Positions 23,160 through 30,834 of a stretch of 30,834 nucleotides of DNA are shown here, piece by piece. Source of the stretch: JANRJY01 sp033763735. GTDB taxonomy: Bacteria; Bacteroidota; Bacteroidia; Cytophagales; UBA9547. The notes below the pieces were generated by a model that was not told the DNA's origin, searched no databases, and saw only the letters and a list, made by a program, of their open reading frames with translations. The stretch's first letter is position 1. Every line of letters starts with the position of its first letter. The stretch covers positions 1-30,834 of the forward strand of contig JANRJY010000052.1 of assembly GCA_033763735.1 (NCBI GenBank), read 5' to 3'. A program made the position numbers and the translations under genes.

Positions 23160-23646
23160 ACATCTTGAACCACTACAGAAAAACCTAAAACTCCTGAATT
23201 GGATATCCCAACAATTATCTGCTTCGGAAACTGCTCTTAAGACCTTTTATCATCCTTATAACAAAGAAGTAAATGAAAGTGGTCAAAACAATTTTGAATT
23301 AAATCACTTAACCGATTTTATATTTCATATTTATATCAATAGGTTCCAATCTTTTATTGATAAATATGATCGTTTTTTTAGTAGTATTGATCCAGAGGAA
23401 ATGAAAAAAAAATCAGCACTGAAGGAGAAACAGAAAAATACTTTACAAATATTGATAGCTTATTTCTGGAATTGAAAAATACTCGAAACTCAATTTTGGC
23501 TCATGGTTTTAGAAATATAAAAGGTAATGCTTTAACCTAAAAAGAAATTATATTTCTATGCACTTTCAAATACTTCAAGACATGTAATAGAGGAAATTGA
23601 ATCAGAACTTGCCACAATTTATTTAGAGCATTTTGCAGAAGTTTAA
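23160..23646 (+). pseudogene. Broken HEPN-like (RN-x-x-x-x-H) gene
   Basis: Frames join into one protein of about 160 aa: SASETALKTFYHPYNKEVNE, then FIFHIYINRFQSFIDKYDRFF, ELKNTRNSILAHGF and HVIEEIESELATIYLEHF. The RNSILAH motif (R-x5-H) is that of HEPN RNase-like proteins (AbiU2/AbiV style). At least two -1 shifts break it: one in a nine-A run near 23404-23412 (a tenth A restores the frame) and one near 23537 (GCTTTAACCTAAAAAG). No intact start codon is visible upstream. It lies wholly between the 43-bp inverted repeats. Confidence 0.55.
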
Positions 23647-23691
23647 TGTTTCAGTTATATATATCAAGAACCTCTAGAATCGCATTTTTGA

Positions 23692-23734
23692 CAAAAATAA
23701 AAGCCGTGTCAGTCATGTCAGTGTGTCAAAAATT
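23692..23734 (-). repeat. Right 43-bp inverted repeat
   Basis: This is the inverted partner of 23077-23119, with 39 of 43 bases matching after reverse complement and only three mismatches in the first 42. Further TGACA-like units follow outside it (GCGACAGC, TTGACAGC, TTGTCAA at 23743-23770). Confidence 0.75.
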
Positions 23735-24193
23735 GGAGGGATTGCGACAGCTTTGACAGCTCTTGTCAATAATATATTGAGCACCGTATAAAGGAATTGG
23801 TACCGTTATCCTTAATTTTTGTCTCGGTCTATCCATCTATCTAAGAAAAGCCAAGGAAGGTATTTCTGATATATTTTCCTTGCATTCGTTTCTTTTCAGA
23901 AACGTGTAATAGCGGAAAGTATACCTGAATTCAAGAAAAATACCTCCGGTGAAGTTGTTTTGAAATGAAAAATCTTATAAGATTAGGTTTCTTTACCTCT
24001 AAAATTAAATAAAAATTTTTTGTAAAAATATTTTATTAAATTTTACATCAGGTTTGCATTGTTCAGAATGAAACCTTCATATACATGCAAAAATCAGCCT
24101 ACTTATAAAGATTGTTACATTGAAATCAATTTAAAAATAATATCATTGAATAAAGGATTTTTAGAATTAGCCCTTAAAGAAAAGTAAATCAAA

Positions 24194-24422
24194 ATGAACC
24201 TAAAGGACAATATTGATGCTAGTGTGATATTAAGGAATAACACCCCACTCTCTGATTTCGAAGGATTTACACCTTCCAAAATGCTTATACTTCTTTAAAA
24301 TCCTTTTGCTGAAAAATAAACTCTCTGTTTAGCAAAGGTACTAGATGATTATAACTCAGTTAGTAAATCAATATTTAGATTGGCTGAAATATATCTGAGC
24401 ATGTTTGATAGGGAAGGAGTAT
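24194..24422 (+). pseudogene. Remnant of a decayed Bacteroidota gene
   Basis: The frame starts MNLKDNIDASVILRNNTPLS, goes on DFEGFTPSKM and meets TAA. Reading past the stop gives NPFAEK, another stop, then LCLAKVLDDYN and FRLAEIYLSMFDREG in related frames. The 'LSDFEG-x-(S/T)P-x-x-M' opening reminds me of the N-terminus of a Bacteroidota family of unknown role. The several stops make it a pseudogene; the family is a memory-level guess. Confidence 0.35.
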
Positions 24423-24996
24423 AATATGGAATAACCCCACTTAATTCGTTCTGCAAATTACTCTATTTGCTTTAGGTTTAGCAATTCCATTTCAAACACA
24501 GGAACAATCACGTTTAATTGTATTTCAATACAAGTAAAGTACAATTATTTTTTTAGCTCTTTCGATATGTTAAATGTAACAGAGTACATGGCATAATTTA
24601 TAGGTCGTGTGTAAAAATTCCTTCATGGTTTACTCTTGAAATTATTAGATGTCATTATATGTTGATGGGACTAATAATTCACTTTAATAAACCAACAAAA
24701 AATTCAAAAGATAACTCATATAAAAACAAATTTAGTAGACCTCAAGACCTAAAAAAAGGTTGAAATACGAAACAATTATTGAGGGTTTCTAAATGGCAAT
24801 TACATGGCATAATAACTCATTCTAATCTTAAAAGTCAAATTTTAACAAAATTTAGAACAGTTCAAAAAGTATAAAAATATCAATAAAGTACAATAAATAA
24901 TTCAAATAATACATTTTAGGTATTTTTTTATCTTCAAACCTCAGAAAAGTCTACTCCCACTGTGAAACTCGAGTGAGGCTGAGAAATATATCTTTG

Positions 24997-25788
24997 ATGG
25001 AAGCAAATATTTCATCAAAAGAGCTTAGCTCCAATTTGATATCCTACCTGGAAGGAGGAAATCAAATTGACTCTAGTTGTTCTAATACTGGAAGTTTACA
25101 TATTTTCATTTCAGACATAAACAAAATATTTGAAATACTGAATGAAAACAAAAAACTTAAGAAACAAAATGATATATTATTTAAACAAAACCGAAGCTTA
25201 AAAGAAAAAAACAAAAATTTGAAACTTGAGATAACAGCATCTGAATCAGAATCAAGGCGTTTATATAATTTATTAAATAAATACAAAAATGTGATACCTG
25301 AAAAAATAAACAAACAAACTTTATTGAGGGATATGGTAAAAAATTCAGAGGTCCTCCATAAACTAGAAAATTATAAGTACCGAAAAATTATTTTTTTTAA
25401 AAAAATAAACAATAAATATAAGATAGAAAGAATTGATACGCATTCAAAAATGGAGAATTTTAATACTTATGAAGAATTTCTAAATGAATTTAGAGGAATA
25501 TTTGGTTACCTCTTTACCAATAACCTTTTTGCAGAAGATATTTATCGATTTGAAAAAAAGAATAGAAGACAAAGATTGAAATCAAATAAATCTATATTAC
25601 AGAGAAATAAACCATTTGAGACTACTGTTATTCAATTCATGTCATGTTTTGATAATTTCGATAAAATGGATACTACTGAGCAATCAAAAATTCGATACAA
25701 ACTCAAAGATATTTATTGCGCTAAAATTCATGCCTTGTACGATCAAGGAAGTAGAATAGAGAAACACTTTTCTGAGACTAACTTATAA
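24997..25788 (+). CDS. Coiled-coil protein of unknown function, 263 aa
   Basis: The start is placed at the ATG at 24997, since the GTG at 24973 adds an arginine-rich octapeptide without clear support. Residues 45-100 form a strong coiled coil with heptads (NKIFEILNENKKLKKQNDIL, then RSLKEKNKNLKLEITASESE). The rest is basic and helical (KNRRQRLKSNKSILQRN). I know no family for it. It precedes an excisionase-type HTH gene and a DUF3987 gene, suggesting a mobile-element accessory protein. Confidence 0.6.
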   Translation: MEANISSKELSSNLISYLEGGNQIDSSCSNTGSLHIFISDINKIFEILNENKKLKKQNDILFKQNRSLKEKNKNLKLEITASESESRRLYNLLNKYKNVIPEKINKQTLLRDMVKNSEVLHKLENYKYRKIIFFKKINNKYKIERIDTHSKMENFNTYEEFLNEFRGIFGYLFTNNLFAEDIYRFEKKNRRQRLKSNKSILQRNKPFETTVIQFMSCFDNFDKMDTTEQSKIRYKLKDIYCAKIHALYDQGSRIEKHFSETNL

Positions 25789-25834
25789 CTTCATAGGCTC
25801 TTTTTAACTATACGAATTTAAATCAATTTAACCT

Positions 25835-25865
25835 GTGTAAATATCTAATATTTAGACATTTACAC
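25835..25865. promoter_or_regulatory. Inverted repeat GTGTAAAT...ATTTACAC
   Basis: GTGTAAAT-A-TCTAA pairs with TTAGA-C-ATTTACAC around TAT: 13 of 14 positions match. It sits 47 bp after the coiled-coil gene and 88 bp before the HTH gene, without a T tail. It may be an operator for the HTH protein or a terminator hairpin. Confidence 0.4.
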
Positions 25866-25952
25866 CAATAAATACTTTTAGGTTAAAGTAATACTATGTT
25901 ATCTTTTTTATCTTCAACTTAACTTTATATTTCTTAAACCGAGTGGAAATGT

Positions 25953-26267
25953 ATGACACCCCAAAGGATTATAGTTATCGAAGGAGATGAACTTGAAAGA
26001 ATAGTTGAAAAATGTTTTCAAAATCAAGTTCAGGTACTTATGAATCTTGTAGAAAAGCTCAGCAACAATCTGATTGATGAAAACCAAAAAACCTCTGAAA
26101 TGGGCGATTTAATCAATACGGATACAGTTGCAAAGATTTTACAATGTTCTCGTCCTAGTGTTTATAAACTAAGAAAATTAAAACTTATTAGTCCGGTGAT
26201 CATTTTAGGAAGGGTCTTCTATAAAAAAAGTGATGTCATGCAGTTAATAAATCGGTCATTCAATTAA
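25953..26267 (+). CDS. Excisionase/HTH_17-type DNA-binding protein
   Basis: The first 50 residues are helical linker (EGDELERIVEKCFQNQVQVL and onward). Residues 52-100 form the MerR/excisionase helix-turn-helix: LINTDTVAKILQCSRPSVYK, then LRKLKLISPVIILGRVFYKKSDVMQLI, with the wing glycine-arginine and the KKSDV signature of mobile-element HTH_17 proteins. In Bacteroidota these genes sit next to DUF3987/VirE-N genes in integrative elements and act in excision or transcription. The 104-aa length is normal for the group. It is followed 24 bp later by the acidic protein gene. Confidence 0.85.
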   Translation: MTPQRIIVIEGDELERIVEKCFQNQVQVLMNLVEKLSNNLIDENQKTSEMGDLINTDTVAKILQCSRPSVYKLRKLKLISPVIILGRVFYKKSDVMQLINRSFN

Positions 26268-26291
26268 TTCTAAAATTAAACAAATAAAATC

Positions 26292-26768
26292 ATGAAAAAA
26301 TCGGATTTCTTTCATTTTGTTGGCAGCGACAAACTAAAATTGTTTACTAATGTTAAGTCGACTTATAATCAAAATTCATGGCACTTTGACGATGCTATTA
26401 ATCACCTAATCAGTTCTCTTAAGGATACTTTCAAAGCGGAGGTACAATTCAGGAAATTAAAACCAAATTATGAATTGATTATTGATGTTTATCATCCCTT
26501 AGACCAAGCTTTTATACCTTGTTTGATTGAAGAAATCAAAATGGCTGCATACCCTTTGACTTCATACGCAGAATGTATTAGCATTGAATTTCATGATACT
26601 CATATCTTCTTAGACTATCCCTACTTGGATCAAGAAGCATTTGAAGAAGAGCAAATACTTCCGGAGCTCGAATTTATGGGCCACGCAAACCAGTTTGAAA
26701 AAATATTCTTCGATGATTCGGAAGAATACTTTTTTGAGGATGACGATATTTATCAAAATGCTGCATAA
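26292..26768 (+). CDS. Hypothetical acidic protein of the mobile element, 158 aa
   Basis: This soluble protein has an N-terminal K-rich head (MKKSDFFHFVGSDKLKLF), a central alternating part (HFDDAINHLISSLKDTFKAE) and a strongly acidic C-terminus (FDDSEEYFFEDDDIYQNAA). I know no family for it. It is co-transcribed with the HTH gene upstream and precedes the 887-aa gene, with a terminator between. The acidic tail could bind a nucleic-acid-binding partner. Confidence 0.65.
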   Translation: MKKSDFFHFVGSDKLKLFTNVKSTYNQNSWHFDDAINHLISSLKDTFKAEVQFRKLKPNYELIIDVYHPLDQAFIPCLIEEIKMAAYPLTSYAECISIEFHDTHIFLDYPYLDQEAFEEEQILPELEFMGHANQFEKIFFDDSEEYFFEDDDIYQNAA

Positions 26769-27040
26769 CAGTAACTCTTAACACAATGAAAACACGTCCG
26801 CCCCCTAGGGAAATATTACCCAAATAACATTTATAATCAACTATTTATCCAATCGCAAAATGAAGTGAGACTGGATACCATATAAGAGTTCAAAATGCAC
26901 TTTAAAATGGTAAACCTTTCTCCAACTGTATTTAAAAAATACTCTTATAAAAATAGGATTTATTATAGTATTAAGCACCTAATATCTTTTGATAGTAGGT
27001 GCTTTTTTATTGTATCAATTAACCATTAAAAATAATAATT
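26769..27040. other. Spacer before the DUF3987 gene
   Basis: It contains one strong terminator (26973-27010). No gene or further site was recognised. Confidence 0.5.
26973..27010 (+). terminator. Intrinsic terminator between the HTH unit and the 887-aa gene
   Basis: AAGCACCTA (26973-26981) pairs perfectly with TAGGTGCTT (26996-27004) with a further TATC/GATA step in the loop, followed by TTTTTATT. It ends the HTH/acidic transcript, so the 887-aa gene probably has its own weak promoter or depends on read-through. Confidence 0.75.
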
Positions 27041-29704
27041 ATGAATATATACGAAATTCAATTCATTTCTGGCAAAAATATTAACCAGCCAGATAAAATA
27101 GAATATTCAACATTGGAGGATTTATTCAATGGAATGAGTGAAGGTGGATTCCTTGATAAAGACATTGAAACTCCCACAATTGAGTTAGGTGTTGCAAATG
27201 ACGAAAAAGAAAAATCTGCAGTTAAACAAAAACTGCCTTGGTACTGTGTTGCAATCAGAAATGCAACATACCGAAGTTACGATCATATCCTTGAATTAAA
27301 TCCCTTGCTACAAATTGACATGGATAAAAAAGAAAACCTAGATTTGTTAACGCATGAGAATAAGCAACTATTGAAAGACAAATTAATGAGTCTTCCATAT
27401 GTTGTATCTGTAATTGAAACAGGGAGCGGTGGATTTCATTGTATAATATATTGCAAGTTTACAATTGAGAACTTCAAGGATGTTTATGAACAGCTATACG
27501 AACAAATATTAAAAGAAACTGGGTTAAAAATAGATATGAAGGCTGCAAAATTATCACAAGCATTTTATGCCCATCATGATGCAAACTTTCTGGTAAATGA
27601 AAATCCAAAGTATTTCGAATATACTCAAAAAGTGCCGAAAGTCCAACAAACATCGATGCCTGTTACTTCTAACGTTAATCTGGATTCATATTCCTTTAAA
27701 AATGAATTTACTAAGGTAGAATCATCTATAGTAATGTTGGAATCTGAAAATATTGATATTACAATTTCATATAAGCAATGGATAAAAATATGTTTCGCAC
27801 TTGTTAATACGTTTGGGGAATTTGGACTTGAATTATTTCATAGAGTTAGCAAGCTCTCTTTCAAATATGACGAAGGAGAATGTGAGAAACAATATTTGGC
27901 TTGCTCTAAAGCCAAAAAGGATTTGACAACGATTGGCACCTATCATTGGATAACCAAATTACACGGGATTTATTACAGCAATAAGGAGGAAAAATACCTC
28001 TATGATCCATATAAACCGTTTGTAGTTGAAGCCCGAGAAAAAGCGTTATCCGAAAACAGATGGTTAAAAGTACACATTCCGGAAGTGGGGTATATCGATT
28101 ATAATTCTTTAAATTCTGTAGGTAATACCGGATTAAAACAACCAATATCGGATGAATCTGCAGGAATTAATACCAAACAAACAGAGTATAAAGTCACCAA
28201 TGATAACTCAATACCTTTGAATGATGATAAGGGTAAAAATTATGAAAGCCAAGCGAAAGAAAATCAGGTATCTGAGGGTGATACAACTTCCACCAATCAA
28301 GAAGAAATTAAGCCTGAAAATGCAAAACCTGATTCAAAGGTAATTCCTTTCACTCCTCAAGTACAACCAATTCAATCTCATCGAATGGAATCCGAAACTT
28401 TGTCCTTAAGTGAAAATTCACCTCTCTTTCCAATTGAGGTCTTTGCGAAAGTGCCTAGATGGTATAGAAAGCTAATTGACAAAAAGAAAGGTCGAGTGAG
28501 GGATATGTGTTTTCTAGCTGGCTTAGTTGCTGTCTCTACAGCTCTAAACAACCTAAATATTATCATGGACCGTAAAAAGTATTACAGTAATCTTTATTTG
28601 TTTGTGATCGCCCCACCAGCATCTGGTAAAAATGTAATTGGAGTCGCTAACGATCTTCTTTCCAAAATTCACAAGGAATTGAAAGAAGGATATGAAAGAG
28701 AATTAGATTACTATAACAGTTTGACGGATGAAGAGAAAAAGACTGCAGAAAAACCAATAAGAAGTCTTTTGATTTGCCCTGCAAATATTTCATCCTCAGG
28801 TCTTTGTGTGATTTTGAACGCATCAAAAAACCTTATCATGATAGAAACCGAATCGGACACATTGGCACAAATTCTGAAGATAGACTATGCAAACTTTTCA
28901 GATATTTTGAGAAAGGTGTTTGGACACGAGGTGGTAAGTTACTATAGGAAGACCCAAGACGAGTATATTGAAATTAATGATGCTAGGCTTTCAGTAATCC
29001 TCTCCGGAACAAATTCAATGCTGTTAAATTTAATTGAGGATGTCGAAAATGGCTTGCTAACACGTTTCATGTTTTACAACTTCATACAACAGCCTGAATA
29101 TTTATCCCCCTATACGGATTATGATTCCTTAGGTGAAGATGTTAACATGATTGAAGAACTTAAGCTGGAATTGCTAGATATCTGGAATAGGACATCCAAA
29201 ATGGAAAAGCTTGAATTTAGATTTAGTAGGGAGCAAAAAGTCTCATTAGAAGAATATTTTTGTAAACTCCAAAGGAAAGCTTTTGAATTTGGGGGTCATC
29301 CAATGGTGGGTGTATCAAACCGATTGCAACTTATTCATGCCAGAATATGTATGGCACTTTCGGCTTTTGACAACCTAGTAGATGGGGTTAATTACTGTAA
29401 CGAAACGATACTTGATGTGTCTTTGCATATCATGGAAGTCTTGTTTGTTCATTCAGCAACAGTACTTAATAGTATCGTCACACAAGAAAAAACACCTCAA
29501 AATATGTCCATTCCTGCAATGCGGATATTTGACAAACTTGGGATTGAATTTGAAACAAAATCGTTCCTTGAAGCGACGAGGGAACTTGGTTTTTCTGAGC
29601 GTACTGGATATCGATACCTGAAAGAATTAGAGGAGAGTGGGAAGATTGTTAAAATTGATAACGGTGTGTATGCCAAATTGGAAGCTAATAGAAAATCAGC
29701 CTAA
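27041..29704 (+). CDS. VirE-N/primase-like and DUF3987 helicase-like replication protein
   Basis: This 887-aa protein has three parts. Residues 1-200 are the BT4734/VirE-N type domain: DMDKKEN at 93-99 and VIETGSGGFHCIIYCKF at 124-140 are its acid and glycine motifs, a fold related to archaeo-eukaryotic primases. Residues 240-310 (SYKQWIKICFALVNTFGEFG, then KKDLTTIGTYHWITK) look like a PriCT-type helical segment. From about 460 a DUF3987 region carries a P-loop variant APPASGKN at about 523-530 and LSVILSGTNSMLLNLI near 657-672. The C-terminus (MRIFDKLGIEFETKSFLEAT, then SERTGYRYLKELEESGKIVK) is a winged helix. Such proteins replicate or prime integrative elements of Bacteroidota. The missing T/S after GK is normal in this family. 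Confidence 0.88.
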   Translation: MNIYEIQFISGKNINQPDKIEYSTLEDLFNGMSEGGFLDKDIETPTIELGVANDEKEKSAVKQKLPWYCVAIRNATYRSYDHILELNPLLQIDMDKKENLDLLTHENKQLLKDKLMSLPYVVSVIETGSGGFHCIIYCKFTIENFKDVYEQLYEQILKETGLKIDMKAAKLSQAFYAHHDANFLVNENPKYFEYTQKVPKVQQTSMPVTSNVNLDSYSFKNEFTKVESSIVMLESENIDITISYKQWIKICFALVNTFGEFGLELFHRVSKLSFKYDEGECEKQYLACSKAKKDLTTIGTYHWITKLHGIYYSNKEEKYLYDPYKPFVVEAREKALSENRWLKVHIPEVGYIDYNSLNSVGNTGLKQPISDESAGINTKQTEYKVTNDNSIPLNDDKGKNYESQAKENQVSEGDTTSTNQEEIKPENAKPDSKVIPFTPQVQPIQSHRMESETLSLSENSPLFPIEVFAKVPRWYRKLIDKKKGRVRDMCFLAGLVAVSTALNNLNIIMDRKKYYSNLYLFVIAPPASGKNVIGVANDLLSKIHKELKEGYERELDYYNSLTDEEKKTAEKPIRSLLICPANISSSGLCVILNASKNLIMIETESDTLAQILKIDYANFSDILRKVFGHEVVSYYRKTQDEYIEINDARLSVILSGTNSMLLNLIEDVENGLLTRFMFYNFIQQPEYLSPYTDYDSLGEDVNMIEELKLELLDIWNRTSKMEKLEFRFSREQKVSLEEYFCKLQRKAFEFGGHPMVGVSNRLQLIHARICMALSAFDNLVDGVNYCNETILDVSLHIMEVLFVHSATVLNSIVTQEKTPQNMSIPAMRIFDKLGIEFETKSFLEATRELGFSERTGYRYLKELEESGKIVKIDNGVYAKLEANRKSA

Positions 29705-29725
29705 GGTTGAGAAAAGAAAGTGAAT

Positions 29726-29757
29726 AAAAAACCGGTCTATGGCCGGTTTTTTATTTT
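29726..29757 (+). terminator. Terminator of the DUF3987 gene
   Basis: AAAACCGG (29728-29735) and CCGGTTTT (29743-29750) form a perfect 8-bp stem with a 7-nt loop, followed by TTATTTT. Confidence 0.85.
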
Positions 29758-30162
29758 AAATTGAATCCTGTCCTGACATTCGAACGATTTTGAGAAAAGT
29801 ATAGAAAATGTCAAAAACAGGCTCTACGTTTATCTTTTTAAGCAAATGATGGAACTTATTATCACTTGACAAGTATTTCTGGCTTTTTCTGAAGTACCTT
29901 CCTTTAATTCAAAATATTTTGATGCTATTTTAGTGTTGTCTGCAATGACAATAATGGTTCTTAGGGCTTTTTTTTGTTAAGTGTTACGTGAAGTATAAAC
30001 AATTTCAAGCAATATGATATTACTAATACAGGTAAGGCATTGAAAAAATAATCTTAATTTCAAAGAACTTAATTTTTGATATTTACCTTTAAAGTCAAAA
30101 TTATTAAAATTAAATAATATATTTTGCTCGAAATTTAGAGTATGTGTTGTTTTTGAAGTTAC
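29758..30162. other. 405-bp stretch without a clear gene
   Basis: I see no intact gene. A minus-strand frame (about 29960-29830) reads RTIIVIADNTKIASKYFELK before a stop, which may be a scrap of an older gene. TTGTC and GACAA form a small dyad near 29937-29952. The rest is AT-rich. Confidence 0.4.
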
Positions 30163-30789
30163 TTAAATTGTTACAATTTCATAACAAATAGTTTCCTTAA
30201 TTTTAAAGAAAAGCACACAATTTAATGAAAGAGGTGAATCACTATAAGTTATGACTGAACCAAACTTAAAGTTGAAATCACTACTTGAAATAAATTTATT
30301 GACCTTTACAATGTCGTTAATATCTGAATTCTTAAAAACTATATCTCTTTCCCTTGCTAGCTTCTTTGCCTCAATTATCAAATAATTAGGTGTAAATACG
30401 CAATTATCAATTTTATCAGGTCTTTCAAGTCTTTTGTGAATTAGAATGTCAGGAATAAAGCATTCTCCTTCAATTTCTTTACAATTGCCAAAATTTCTAT
30501 TATTTTCTATATCAACCGAGTACTTATTGAATTCCATGGACTTGCATAATAATGTCTCTAGATAAAATGCCATGCGATGATTCAATGCTATTTCATGAAT
30601 CTTTTTTATATAGCTTAAACCTGTATAAATAATTAATTCATCAGCCTTATCAGTATACTTCTTTTCCGTAAAATTTGTATGAAGGGAATTCAATAACTCA
30701 AAATCTCTTTCATATAATAATCGTAATGAATTTCGTAATAAATTAGAAACTTCATCTACTTCTTGTTGAATAGAAATTGCTTTTTTCAT
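30163..30789 (-). CDS. Putative PD-(D/E)XK nuclease-fold protein, 208 aa
   Basis: FIPDILIH at residues 111-118 and YLIIEAKK at 136-143 give the arrangement PD-x25-ExK (Asp114, Glu140, Lys142), which is the metal-binding core of the PD-(D/E)XK fold. A helix rich in acids precedes it (MKKAISIQQEVDEVSNLLRN) and a VCY-type C-terminal strand ends it. Proteins of this sort in defence islands are often restriction-like nucleases, but the short length would equally suit a small regulatory nuclease. It is read toward the mobile-element module. The start is supported by a -7 element 20 bp upstream. Confidence 0.5.
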   Translation of the reverse strand: MKKAISIQQEVDEVSNLLRNSLRLLYERDFELLNSLHTNFTEKKYTDKADELIIYTGLSYIKKIHEIALNHRMAFYLETLLCKSMEFNKYSVDIENNRNFGNCKEIEGECFIPDILIHKRLERPDKIDNCVFTPNYLIIEAKKLARERDIVFKNSDINDIVKVNKFISSSDFNFKFGSVITYSDSPLSLNCVLFFKIKETICYEIVTI

Positions 30790-30808
30790 AAATTCGTTTT
30801 AATTACTT

Positions 30809-30816
30809 CAAAGGTA
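30809..30816 (-). promoter_or_regulatory. -7 element of the PD-(D/E)XK-like gene
   Basis: On the minus strand it reads TACCTTTG, an exact TAnnTTTG match 20 bp before the start codon. The -33 region lies at or beyond the window end. Confidence 0.55.
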
Positions 30817-30834
30817 GATAAAAGTAAAGTATTT

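Larger units (their letters stand above)
22706..24996. other. 2.3-kb degraded region without intact genes
   Basis: No reading frame of useful length is intact. It holds a pair of 43-bp inverted repeats around a broken HEPN-like gene (23077-23734), hairpins CAAGGAA...TTCCTTG (23852-23882) and CGTTTC...GAAACG (near 23887-23904), a 39-codon frame at 24068-24187 that I cannot judge, and a stop-ridden remnant at 24194-24422. It separates the defence operon from the mobile-element module. Confidence 0.6.

Noticed and set aside
23841..23866. Possible third copy of the 114-bp structured repeat
   Set aside because: Only the tail (CTAAGAAAAGCCAAGGAAGG) resembles the repeat end; the conserved hairpin and GGGCACGTAAT part are missing.
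26795..26812. CCCCCTAGGG as a restriction- or origin-type palindrome
   Set aside because: It is short and isolated; no repeated copy or associated gene supports a function.
1..30834. CRISPR array
   Set aside because: No series of regularly spaced direct repeats with unique spacers is present; the repeats seen are two-copy or inverted.
1..30834. Complete tRNA or rRNA genes
   Set aside because: Only tRNA 3' fragments at the left edge were seen; no full cloverleaf or rRNA-like segment elsewhere was recognised by eye.

Overview
The window is about 31 kb of AT-rich DNA from a member of the Bacteroidota. The evidence is the exact TAnnTTTG-type -7 promoter elements upstream of several genes, the near absence of Shine-Dalgarno sites, and gene families typical of the phylum: YwqK/MORN_2-repeat exported proteins, small GIY-YIG proteins beside tRNA, DUF3606, and a VirE-N/DUF3987 replication protein with an excisionase-type HTH protein. 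The genus cannot be fixed from the sequence. The window reads as an accessory (defence/mobile) region, perhaps an island at a tRNA gene: a tRNA 3' end, probably initiator tRNA-Met, is duplicated at positions 1-15 and 320-334 around a GIY-YIG gene. No integrase lies in the window.

Layout. 1-5.3 kb: tRNA fragment and GIY-YIG gene, an orphan gene between two copies of a 27-bp repeat, a long hairpin that may be a 6S-like RNA, a secreted MORN_2 protein, and a minus-strand pair made of a DUF488 protein and a partner of unknown function. 5.4-10 kb: a DUF3606 protein, two uncharacterised minus-strand genes, then an exported protein and a lipoprotein followed by a frameshifted P-loop gene. Two 114-bp direct repeats, which look like a structured RNA, bracket this last set. 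10-13.1 kb: small unknown genes, a candidate sRNA, a 28-aa peptide, a possible uracil-DNA-glycosylase-fold protein and a GIY-YIG-like protein.

13.1-22.7 kb is the core. A minus-strand HTH repressor and an ImmA/IrrE metalloprotease (CapH/CapP-like) stand divergent from a type III CBASS operon: cGAS/DncV-like nucleotidyltransferase, HORMA, TRIP13-like AAA+ ATPase and a two-TM NUDIX effector. An inverted repeat in the divergent spacer overlaps the likely -33 box of the CBASS promoter, so it is a good operator candidate. The same strand continues, with gaps of 15 and 23 bp, into a second nucleotidyltransferase that carries two N-terminal hydrophobic, glycine-rich segments, and a 1285-aa helical protein whose C-terminal region may be an effector. 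I do not recognise this last pair as a named system. It is the best candidate in the window for something undescribed.

22.7-25.0 kb is decayed DNA without intact genes. It contains a frameshifted HEPN-like gene inside 43-bp inverted repeats. 25.0-29.8 kb is a mobile-element module: a coiled-coil protein, an excisionase-type HTH, an acidic protein and an 887-aa VirE-N/DUF3987 protein. The window ends with a possible PD-(D/E)XK-fold protein on the minus strand.
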